Assembly: GCA_910588865.1 (NCBI GenBank)
Contig: CAJUSJ010000043.1
Span: 1 to 31,705, forward strand
Direction of reading: 5' to 3'
Length of the DNA: 31,705 bases
Source of the DNA: an uncultured Lachnospiraceae bacterium
GTDB lineage: Bacteria > Bacillota > Clostridia > Lachnospirales > Lachnospiraceae
Positions 16,274-22,902 of this stretch are shown piece after piece (position 1 is the stretch's first letter; the number at the start of each line of letters is the position of its first letter). The notes under the pieces are model-generated. The model was given only the letters and a program-made list of their open reading frames with translations, was not told the origin of the DNA and ran no database searches. Both the position numbers and the translations under genes were made by a program.

Positions 16274-16407
16274 GTTACTGTTCACATACGTTCACAGCAA
16301 CTGGCAAAAATCCATGAAAATCGCCTGCGGCGATGGGATTTTTGCTCTCTGGCCCAGTTTATCACACGGTCAGCGCGGCAAGCGCGCGGACCTACCTGAA
16401 CAGTAAC
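16274..16407. repeat. Intergenic inverted-repeat (MITE-like) element, copy 2
   Basis: A 134-bp unit bounded by perfect 11-bp inverted ends, GTTACTGTTCA (16274-16284) and TGAACAGTAAC (16397-16407). It contains a large hairpin with arms CAAAAATCC (16305-16313) and GGATTTTTG (16336-16344) around ATCGCC-TGC-GGCGAT (16320-16334), and a second palindrome GCGCG-GCAAG-CGCGC (16373-16387). The 17-base core ATCGCCTGCGGCGATGG is identical to that of the element at 1859-2032 (opposite strand). Just outside, TGAACAG pairs with CTGTTCA (16397-16418), which reaches into the stop codon of the HAD gene. The AT-rich arms could also act as a terminator. Confidence 0.7.
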
Positions 16408-16415
16408 CTTGCTGT

Positions 16416-17084
16416 TCACATGCCGCGTAAACGCGACAGCAGCTTTTTGACATCTCCCGGATGATCTGCCAGAAATTTCGGATGAAAGGCCTCCAGCTCT
16501 TCCCTGTCCCGGAATCCCCATGTAACGCCTACTGTATCCATGCCTGCCCCGATCCCTGTCCTCATGTCCGTGTTGGTGTCTCCCAGATATAGACATTCCT
16601 CCGGAAGAACTCCCAGGGTCCTGGCCGTATACAGGGCTCCCTCCGGGTCCGGCTTTCTCTTCACGTCCGGCCTCTCCCCCGTGATCAGGTCAAACATGTG
16701 ACTTCCGTAAACCTTCTCAATGGTGGCCTTGGCCTGGGCATCTGCCTTGTTGGTCAAAACCGCGAGCTTAAATCCCTGTTCCTTCAGCCAGGCCAGAAGC
16801 TCCCTCATGCCGTCATAAGCCTCTATCCGATACAGACAGTTCTCCTCAAAGACCTGACAGTACAGCAAAAGAGCTTCCTCCAGGCAGGCAAGATCCTTGT
16901 CGCCTCTGTAGATCAGGGTTCTCTCCACAAATTTTTTATAGCCGTCTCCCACAAAGATCCTGGTGTGGTCCTCATCAATGGGGGCATAGCCAAAGCGCTC
17001 CAGCACCTTGTTGATGGTCCTGGTCAGGGCAAAGATCGTATTGATCAGCGTCCCATCCAGGTCGAAAACACAGCATTTATACAT
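16416..17084 (-). CDS. HAD-superfamily phosphatase, phosphoglycolate phosphatase-like
   Basis: 222-residue hydrolase with the haloacid dehalogenase motifs in order: nucleophile FDLDGTL (Asp8, Asp10), VLTNK (motif II, about 109-113), KRKPDP (motif III Lys, about 142-147) and GDTNTD (Asp169, Asp173). The helical cap inserted after motif I places it in the Gph/PGP-like group acting on small phosphorylated metabolites; the real substrate cannot be told. The start at 17084 (MYKCCVFDLDG) follows AAGGAG. A reading open to 17357 would run across the divergent promoter and into the neighbouring gene, and is rejected. Its stop codon touches the repeat element downstream. Confidence 0.9.
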   Translation of the reverse strand: MYKCCVFDLDGTLINTIFALTRTINKVLERFGYAPIDEDHTRIFVGDGYKKFVERTLIYRGDKDLACLEEALLLYCQVFEENCLYRIEAYDGMRELLAWLKEQGFKLAVLTNKADAQAKATIEKVYGSHMFDLITGERPDVKRKPDPEGALYTARTLGVLPEECLYLGDTNTDMRTGIGAGMDTVGVTWGFRDREELEAFHPKFLADHPGDVKKLLSRLRGM

Positions 17085-17154
17085 AATTCCGGTCTCCTTG
17101 TCAATATGTATGATCGCCCCCTCCCCTGAGGTCCGGCGGCATGTCGATGCCTCT

Positions 17155-17183
17155 ATACTACCATAACCGGCTTCATTTCTCAA
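17155..17183 (-). promoter_or_regulatory. Promoter of the HAD phosphatase gene
   Basis: TTGAGA (17183-17178) and TAGTAT (17160-17155) on the minus strand are 17 bases apart. It would give a leader of about 65 nt and is back-to-back with the plus-strand promoter at 17212-17240. Confidence 0.6.
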
Positions 17184-17211
17184 GATTAGAAAAAATGTAA
17201 GAAATATTTGG

Positions 17212-17240
17212 TTGACCCCGGGGCGAATTTCAAGTAGAGT
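17212..17240 (+). promoter_or_regulatory. Promoter of the M14 peptidase-nfo unit
   Basis: TTGACC (17212-17217) and TAGAGT (17235-17240) are separated by 17 bases, 37 nt ahead of the peptidase start codon. The -35 matches at five of six positions and the -10 at four. Confidence 0.55.
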
Positions 17241-17277
17241 AAGAACATTCAGAAAATAAGAATCATGGAGGGATGTT

Positions 17278-18492
17278 ATGAAACACTTTCTATATATATC
17301 ATTGACCGCGGCCTTTGTGGGAGCCGTTGCCGCGCCTTTTTCCCCGCTCCCCGCCACTGTTTGGGCAGACTCACCGGAAGTGGGGCCGGGAGTAGGGCTG
17401 GAGACCTCCGCCGGACCCGGCTCGGTGCCCTACACGCCCCCAAAGGAGATTGGGCCCGGCATCCATGAAGAGGAGACCGAGGAGCCGGGAATCATAGGCG
17501 ATGTCACAGGCGTGCCCAATGACTTTCTTGACATTGTCCTGACCGATCCCATCGTCCGCCCGGTAGACCGGTACACTCACGAGCAGATGGTCACGGATAT
17601 CCAGTCCCTGCAAAACCGCTACGGCGACAAGATCCAGGTCAATGTCATAGGATGGTCCCACGACGGAAGAGCCATCTACGAGATCATCATCGGCAGCATG
17701 GAGGCCCCAAAGCATGTACTTCTCCAGGGGGCTATCCATGGCCGGGAGTACATGACCCCTCTCCTGATGATGAGCCAGGTTGAGCTGGCCCTGGCCAGCT
17801 ATGACATGGGCCACTACAACAACATGGCTCTCTCGGATATGTTCCAGCAGACAGCCCTCCACTTTGTCCCCATGACCAACCCGGACGGGGTAGCCATCTC
17901 CCAGTACGGCATGGCGGCCATCCGTTCGGATTTTGTCAGACAGGAGGTTCTGGCCAGCTATGCAAGGGATGTGGAGGCAGGCAAGACCACCGCTCCCCTG
18001 GAAGAATATCTCCCCTACTGGAAGAGCAACGGCATGGGGGTGGACTTAAACCACAATTTCCCGGCCCACTGGGAGGAGATGCTCCTTCCCACGGTGGCAG
18101 GCTCCTACGCCAACTATAAGGGAACCGCTCCCCTTTCGGAACCAGAGACCCAGGCACTGGCCGCTCTCTCCTCCCAGAGGAACTGGGCCGCCACTATAAG
18201 CTATCACTCCATGGGCAACATCATCTACTGGGACACGGACAGCAACCAGTCCGCCGAAGGCTCCTTGGCCCTGGCCCAGCAGATTTCCCAGGTCACCGGC
18301 TATGGCGTCAACAACAGCAAAGGCAAAGGCGGCTATAAAGACTGGATGCAGGTCAACGGGCAGGCCGCTCCCAGCGTTACCGTGGAGGTGGGAAGCGTGG
18401 CCTGCCCCATGCCTCTCAGCGAATTTGAGTCCGTGTGGAACCAGAACAAGGGGGTCTGGGTGTCTGTCATGGACTTTGTGATCCACCGGTAA
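17278..18492 (+). CDS. Secreted M14-family zinc carboxypeptidase
   Basis: 404 residues. A signal peptide with likely cleavage after TVWA (residue 30) indicates export. A Pro/Gly/Glu-rich spacer precedes the peptidase domain (about 95-400). Zinc ligands are His154 and Glu157 in HGRE and His310 in SYHS; NPDG (201-204), VDLNHNFP (255-262) and catalytic Glu370 in TVEVGS complete the M14 set. Such enzymes in Firmicutes cut cell-wall peptide stems (gamma-D-glutamyl-diamino acid) or trim extracellular peptides; which applies here is not shown. GGAGGG lies six bases before the ATG. The next gene, nfo, starts 18 nt later, so the two share a transcript. Confidence 0.92.
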   Translation: MKHFLYISLTAAFVGAVAAPFSPLPATVWADSPEVGPGVGLETSAGPGSVPYTPPKEIGPGIHEEETEEPGIIGDVTGVPNDFLDIVLTDPIVRPVDRYTHEQMVTDIQSLQNRYGDKIQVNVIGWSHDGRAIYEIIIGSMEAPKHVLLQGAIHGREYMTPLLMMSQVELALASYDMGHYNNMALSDMFQQTALHFVPMTNPDGVAISQYGMAAIRSDFVRQEVLASYARDVEAGKTTAPLEEYLPYWKSNGMGVDLNHNFPAHWEEMLLPTVAGSYANYKGTAPLSEPETQALAALSSQRNWAATISYHSMGNIIYWDTDSNQSAEGSLALAQQISQVTGYGVNNSKGKGGYKDWMQVNGQAAPSVTVEVGSVACPMPLSEFESVWNQNKGVWVSVMDFVIHR

Positions 18493-18510
18493 GCCGAAAG
18501 GAGAGTTTAT

Positions 18511-19341
18511 ATGATGACTATTGGATGCCATCTCTCCTCCTCCAAGGGCTATCTGTCCATGGGGAAGACCGCCGCAAAGATCAAGGCCAACACCTTTCAG
18601 TTTTTCACCCGCAACCCCAGGGGAGCCAAAGCCAAGGCATTGGATCCCAAGGATATCCAGGCCTATTTAGAATACGCCCGGGACCACGGCATAGAGAGGA
18701 TCCTGGCTCACGCCCCCTACACCCTCAACGGGGCTTCCCTGGACCCAAAAGTCCGGGAATTTGCCAAAAATACCATGACCGATGATTTAAACCGCCTGGA
18801 ACACACCCCGGGAAACTGCTATAATTTTCATCCCGGAAGCCATGTGGGACAGGGGGCGGAGGCCGGGATCTCCCACATCTCCTCCATGCTCAACGGGATC
18901 CTGAAACCAGAGCTGTCCACCACGGTCCTTCTGGAGACCATGGCGGGAAAAGGCAGCGAGATCGGCCGGGAATTCGAGGAGCTCCGGGAGATCCTTGACC
19001 GGGTTGAGCTGTCTGACCACATGGGGGTCTGCCTGGACACCTGCCATGTGTGGGACGGGGGCTATGATATCAGGGATCATCTTGATGAGGTTCTGGGCCG
19101 CTTTGACCGGATCGTAGGACTTTCCCGGCTGAAGGCCATCCATCTCAATGACAGCATGAACCCTCTGGGAGCCCGCAAAGACCGGCACGCGAAGATCGGG
19201 CAGGGCCACATAGGCCTTGAGGCCATGGCCCGGATCATCAACCATCCGGCTTTGAGAAACCTGCCCTTCTACCTGGAGACCCCCAACGAGCTTGACGGGT
19301 ACGCGGAAGAGATCCGGGTCCTGCGGGAGCATTACCGCTGA
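18511..19341 (+). CDS. nfo: Endonuclease IV (AP endonuclease)
   Basis: Cleaves DNA 5' to abasic sites in base-excision repair. The 276 residues form a TIM barrel with the expected trinuclear zinc ligands: His67 (LAHAPY), His107 (NFHPGS), Glu142 (LLETMAGKG), Asp176 and His179 (CLDTCHVW), His211 (AIHLNDS), Asp224 and His226 (KDRHAKIGQGHIG) and Glu256 (LETPNE). All are present, so the enzyme should be active. AAAGGAGAG precedes the start, where ATGATG allows either of two starts. It ends 12 nt from the convergent ABC-F gene, leaving no room for a separate terminator. Confidence 0.96.
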   Translation: MMTIGCHLSSSKGYLSMGKTAAKIKANTFQFFTRNPRGAKAKALDPKDIQAYLEYARDHGIERILAHAPYTLNGASLDPKVREFAKNTMTDDLNRLEHTPGNCYNFHPGSHVGQGAEAGISHISSMLNGILKPELSTTVLLETMAGKGSEIGREFEELREILDRVELSDHMGVCLDTCHVWDGGYDIRDHLDEVLGRFDRIVGLSRLKAIHLNDSMNPLGARKDRHAKIGQGHIGLEAMARIINHPALRNLPFYLETPNELDGYAEEIRVLREHYR

Positions 19342-19353
19342 ATTTCCGGCCTC

Positions 19354-20895
19354 TCACAGGCTCACAAGCATTGCCCCTATGGCCTCCCCGAAGGCACTGT
19401 CGTGTTCCACGCACAGGAGGGTTGGCTTCCAGGTTTTGATCAGCTCCTCGATCTGCATCCGGGAGTAGATGTCAATGTAGTTCAGAGGCTCATCCCAGAT
19501 ATATAGATGAGCCTGCTGGCACAGGCTTCTGGCTATGAGCACCTTTTTCTTCTGCCCTTCGCTTAAGCATTCCAGAGGCCTCGCGAACTGTTCTCTGGAA
19601 AAATCCAGTTTCCGCAGCAGGGCTTTCATGAGAGCTTCCTCCACCTCCCACCGGCTGGCGTACTCTTCCAGACGCCCTCTTAAATGGGAGGTTTCCTGGC
19701 TGATATAGGAGAGCTTAAGCCCGCTTCCTGTCTCCAGAAGCCCCCCTGTCACTTCCGGCCTTAAGGCTCCTTCCCATTCCCCACTGTCCCCCCTTGCTCC
19801 TGACCCGGCTTTCTCTAAAATGGCTTTGATCACACTGGACTTTCCGCATCCGTTTTTTCCAACCAGCATAACTTGGCTTCCCCGGGTCACCTGAAAGCTG
19901 ACAGGGCCCCGGATTGTCTGCCCGCCGTAGCCGATCTCTAAGTCCCTGGCTGTCACCAGCACCTCCTTGTGGTAGGTAAGGGGACACAGTTTCAGCGGCT
20001 GGGCGGTCTCCACGTTTTTAAGCAATCCCTCTTTCTCCTCAATGGCCCGCTCCTGCCGCCTCTCCAGATTCTTCCTCCTCTGCTGCATCCTCCGGGACTT
20101 CTCCCCGATATAGGCCCGTCTGGCTCCCATGTTCTTCTCATATTTTCCAGACCCGCATCCGATCTTGGAAGCCTCCACCTGATCTCCCCAGTTTCTTGTC
20201 TGCCTGGCCGCTTCCTTCAGATGGCTGATGTCCTTTTTCAGCTGCCTCTGACGGTCCAGCTCAAAGGCCTCCTGCCGCTCCCTGTTCTCAAACCATGTGG
20301 AAAAATTCCCTTTTTGCACCTGGATATCATTCCGGTTGATGGACAGCATGTGATCCGTACAGGAATCCAGAAACGCCCTGTCGTGGGACACCAGGATAAA
20401 TCCCTTCTTCTGGTTTAAATATTTCCCCAGCAGCTGCCGCCCCGCCAGATCCAGGTGGTTGGTGGGCTCGTCGATGAGGAGAAAATGATTTTCCCTTAAA
20501 AACATGGCCGCGAGCAGGACCTTGGTCCTCTCCCCTCCCGACAGGCTGTGGAAGGGGCGGTACAAAATGTCCTCTTTCACCTGGAGCAGTTTCAGCTCCC
20601 TCTTCAGCTGCCAGAACTCAATGTCCGGCATCTTTTCCAGGACCACCTCCAGCACATCTTTGTTCCCATCCCCTACGGGAAAGGGGAAGTAATCAAACTC
20701 CACGCTGGCCTCAATCCTTCCCTGGTACTCATACTCTCCCTCAAGAAGCTTCAGAAAGGTGGTCTTCCCCCTCCCGTTCCTTCCTGTAAATCCCAGCTTC
20801 CAGTCCGTATCAATGAGAAAAGACGCGGACTCAAACACCGGGTCACTGCTGCCCTCATAGGTAAATGATAAATCTGTTACACGAATCAATGACAT
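19354..20895 (-). CDS. ABC-F ribosomal protection protein, Lsa type
   Basis: 513-residue twin-ATPase without membrane segments. First domain: Walker A GRNGRGKTT (38-46), signature LSGGE (118-122), Walker B LLIDEPTNHLD (139-149). A charged linker of about 100 residues (200-300) follows, the part that reaches the peptidyl-transferase centre in known ABC-F factors. Second domain: GKNGCGKSS (346-354), LSEGQ (444-448) and WDEPLNYID (467-475), with EPLN as in Lsa and Vga proteins. The N-terminus MSLIRVTDLSFTYEG and TDWKLGFTGRNGRGKTTFL closely resemble Lsa(A), which protects ribosomes from lincosamides, pleuromutilins and streptogramin A. Actual resistance is not shown. The start at 20895 follows AAAGGGGG; the reading to 20973 comes from the leader. 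Confidence 0.92.
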   Translation of the reverse strand: MSLIRVTDLSFTYEGSSDPVFESASFLIDTDWKLGFTGRNGRGKTTFLKLLEGEYEYQGRIEASVEFDYFPFPVGDGNKDVLEVVLEKMPDIEFWQLKRELKLLQVKEDILYRPFHSLSGGERTKVLLAAMFLRENHFLLIDEPTNHLDLAGRQLLGKYLNQKKGFILVSHDRAFLDSCTDHMLSINRNDIQVQKGNFSTWFENRERQEAFELDRQRQLKKDISHLKEAARQTRNWGDQVEASKIGCGSGKYEKNMGARRAYIGEKSRRMQQRRKNLERRQERAIEEKEGLLKNVETAQPLKLCPLTYHKEVLVTARDLEIGYGGQTIRGPVSFQVTRGSQVMLVGKNGCGKSSVIKAILEKAGSGARGDSGEWEGALRPEVTGGLLETGSGLKLSYISQETSHLRGRLEEYASRWEVEEALMKALLRKLDFSREQFARPLECLSEGQKKKVLIARSLCQQAHLYIWDEPLNYIDIYSRMQIEELIKTWKPTLLCVEHDSAFGEAIGAMLVSL

Positions 20896-21134
20896 AAAAA
20901 TTCCCCCTTTGTCCGCCGCGCGGACGCGAAAACGGCCGCAAGAATCATGGCTCCCGCGGCCGCTTTCGCGCAAAGGTCTCCTGTAATCGGATTATTGGCA
21001 CAAAAATAAGGGGCGGAGAGGCAAGTATTCCCGCGGAAACAGGCATAAGAAATAAGCAGGTCAAAACCCACTGTCCTTACGCGGTCACATCTGCGGAAAT
21101 ATTACCTCATCCTTTCACCCCTCTCATGTCTGTT
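20896..21134 (-). promoter_or_regulatory. Structured leader of the ABC-F gene (candidate attenuator)
   Basis: About 240 nt lie between the predicted transcription start and the ABC-F ATG. Near its 5' end is a tiny frame ATG-AGG-TAA (21110-21102, Met-Arg) with GAGGGG seven bases upstream. A six-codon frame (21127-21107) overlaps it, and a start-stop ATGTGA lies at 21090-21085. Further down, arms of 15 bases (20970-20956 and 20939-20925) pair with one G-U. GTCCGC-GCG-GCGGAC (20925-20911) follows, and CCTTTG (20976-20971) can pair with CAAAGG (20911-20906), covering part of the ribosome binding site. No T-tract terminator is evident, so control would be translational. Confidence 0.5.
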
Positions 21135-21140
21135 TTTTGT

Positions 21141-21169
21141 ATTCTAACACGGAAGCCTTTTACTGTCAA
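21141..21169 (-). promoter_or_regulatory. Promoter of the ABC-F gene
   Basis: TTGACA (21169-21164) and TAGAAT (21146-21141) are separated by 17 bases on the minus strand. The stop codon of the upstream lipoprotein gene (21168-21166) lies inside the -35 box. Confidence 0.8.
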
Positions 21170-22314
21170 CGGAAAACTTCTTCTTCTACCAGGATTCCCT
21201 CTGTGGTCAGCATCCCGTTCCACTCATTCCCGTCAGACCGGTAGAACAGAGTCAGTTCCTCTCCGTCTGTTTTCTTGTACACGATCATGAACACCTGTCC
21301 CTCCTCCACAGCCATGGGGTAATTGTTGCAGGGAAGCATATCGCCGTTTTTCTCCGCGTCCGCGAAATCCTCGTAAGCCTCCTCCAGCCGCCAGAACCGC
21401 CGGGACGCTATGTCCTGGATCATGCCGGTAAGGTCCTCTTCCCCAAAATAGGAGGCCGGATACTCCTTTCCCCCGATCTTTATCACCGTTGTCTCAAGAG
21501 GCTCCATATCCTCCTTTCCCACCATGGTCAAGTCCTCCCCTGACACCTTATCCCCATATAGCTCCTTCAGCTGAGACGCCATGGCCGGAATGTCTGTGCC
21601 TGACACCGTTCCTCCCAGATGGGCTCCCCCGTAAATTCCCATAACCGATTCCCCGTCTACCCCGGCAATTTCCCGTTTAAAATTCTCCACCATCTTCTCT
21701 TCCCGGTAGACCAAATCGCCGGCCTCATAGAACTGTTTTCCCTGCTCTATGTTCTCTGAGGCAAGGCGGTAGTTTTCCGAATCCTCCTGGCCGTTTTGGG
21801 TAAGCCAGTCCAGGTATCTCTGTCCGGTGGTGGAATACTGATGGCCCACATCGGTTCCGTGAAAAATGGTTTCCGGACACTCTTCTTTGATCCCCTTAAA
21901 GAAGGTTTTGTAGTCCTCCACATGGGAAGCCGTCTGATCCCAGTCGCCGTAGAGCTCTTCAAGAATCTGGTCGTCTTCGGATTCCATCCACAGATTCAGA
22001 TACTGAGCCGTGTAGTAAGGCAGCTCCAGAAAGAGATGGCGGGTCTGTTCCTTTTCATAATGGTCCTTCCACAGCTCCAGCTCCCTGTCATAGATGGCCT
22101 TCACGCCGTGCAGTTCTCCGTACAGATAAATGTTTCCCACCTGCTGCCCGGGCTGCCCAGACGGGGTCTCTTCTTCCTCTGCCCCGGACGAGGTCTGAGA
22201 AGACAAGGATTCCCCGGACATTGGTTCCCCCGATGAAGGCCCGGGAGCGGCATCTCCCCCTGAACAAGCTGTCATAAGACACATGGCAAGCACTATGGCT
22301 GATAATTTTTTCAT
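21166..22314 (-). CDS. Lipoprotein with TIKI/EreA/ChaN-like domain
   Basis: 382 residues. MKKLSAIVLAMCLMTAC is a lipoprotein signal (Cys17), followed by a Ser/Gly/Glu-rich tether to about residue 58. The domain has GELHG (66-70), LELPY (96-100), FHGTDVGHQ (151-159) and IYGGAHLGG (227-235). Paired GExH and GxxH motifs of this kind mark the superfamily of TIKI, TraB, ChaN and erythromycin-esterase proteins. The class includes metal-dependent hydrolases, but the substrate here is unknown. The last 100 residues carry a separate, unrecognised domain. GGGAGG nine bases upstream supports the start. It lies 75 nt after the PAP2 gene with no clear promoter between. Confidence 0.7.
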   Translation of the reverse strand: MKKLSAIVLAMCLMTACSGGDAAPGPSSGEPMSGESLSSQTSSGAEEEETPSGQPGQQVGNIYLYGELHGVKAIYDRELELWKDHYEKEQTRHLFLELPYYTAQYLNLWMESEDDQILEELYGDWDQTASHVEDYKTFFKGIKEECPETIFHGTDVGHQYSTTGQRYLDWLTQNGQEDSENYRLASENIEQGKQFYEAGDLVYREEKMVENFKREIAGVDGESVMGIYGGAHLGGTVSGTDIPAMASQLKELYGDKVSGEDLTMVGKEDMEPLETTVIKIGGKEYPASYFGEEDLTGMIQDIASRRFWRLEEAYEDFADAEKNGDMLPCNNYPMAVEEGQVFMIVYKKTDGEELTLFYRSDGNEWNGMLTTEGILVEEEVFR

Positions 22315-22389
22315 GACTTTATACCTCCCTCGTAAAAAATATAATATGTAACCGCCCCCGTTGCCCCAGGCCGCGCTCCGGCTGTGGGA

Positions 22390-22902
22390 TTAATCCGTCC
22401 CCTGTCTCAAATATCTGGCCGCAAGCCATCCGTTGATGATCCCAAGGACCAGCCCCCCAAGGATATCGGTAGGAAAATGCACAAACAGATACATCCTGGA
22501 AAACCCGATAAGCCCCGCCAGCACCAGGGCCGGCGCTCCCCACCTTCGATCAAAACACCACATGCACACCGCGCCCTCAAAGGACACCAGGGTGTGGCCT
22601 GAGGGGAAGGAGTAGTCCCGGGGCACAGGCACCAGCAGGGGAACCTGAGGCTCGATCCAGCAGGGGCGGCTTCTGGCGATGACATTTTTCAGAAACAGGT
22701 TGCCCGCGACATATCCCCCGGCAATGGCAAGGGCCATGGCAAGCCCCATTCTCCTGGTCCGTGGGAAAAGACAAAAGATTCCCGCCAGGGCCAGCCACAG
22801 CTCCCCGTGATTGGCCAGACCGGTGACAAATACCATGATCTGGTCCAGCCAGGGAGTGTGAAGCTGCCCCAAAAAATGAAGAAATTCCAATTCCCAGGTC
22901 AC
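22390..22902 (-). CDS. PAP2-family membrane phosphatase
   Basis: 170-residue integral membrane phosphatase. The three conserved acid-phosphatase motifs are complete: K72...R79-P80 (KNVIARSRP), PSGH (100-103) and SRMYLFVHFPTD (Ser135, His142, Asp146). Several hydrophobic segments flank them, so the active site probably faces outward. Members recycle undecaprenyl diphosphate or dephosphorylate other lipid phosphates; small size and context do not separate these roles. The start is a GTG at 22902 that overlaps the metH stop as GTGA, with GGAGCAGGGG upstream, implying coupled translation to metH. Confidence 0.9.
   Translation of the reverse strand: MTWELEFLHFLGQLHTPWLDQIMVFVTGLANHGELWLALAGIFCLFPRTRRMGLAMALAIAGGYVAGNLFLKNVIARSRPCWIEPQVPLLVPVPRDYSFPSGHTLVSFEGAVCMWCFDRRWGAPALVLAGLIGFSRMYLFVHFPTDILGGLVLGIINGWLAARYLRQGTD

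Noticed and set aside
17085..17357. N-terminal extension of the HAD phosphatase
   Set aside because: It would cross both divergent promoters and enter the M14 gene; the DLDGT motif belongs within the first ten residues, as at 17084.
20886..21071. GTG-started 61-codon frame in the ABC-F leader as a real protein gene
   Set aside because: AAGGA is only two bases from the GTG and the frame ends just inside the ABC-F gene. It is kept only as a possible leader frame, not as a gene.
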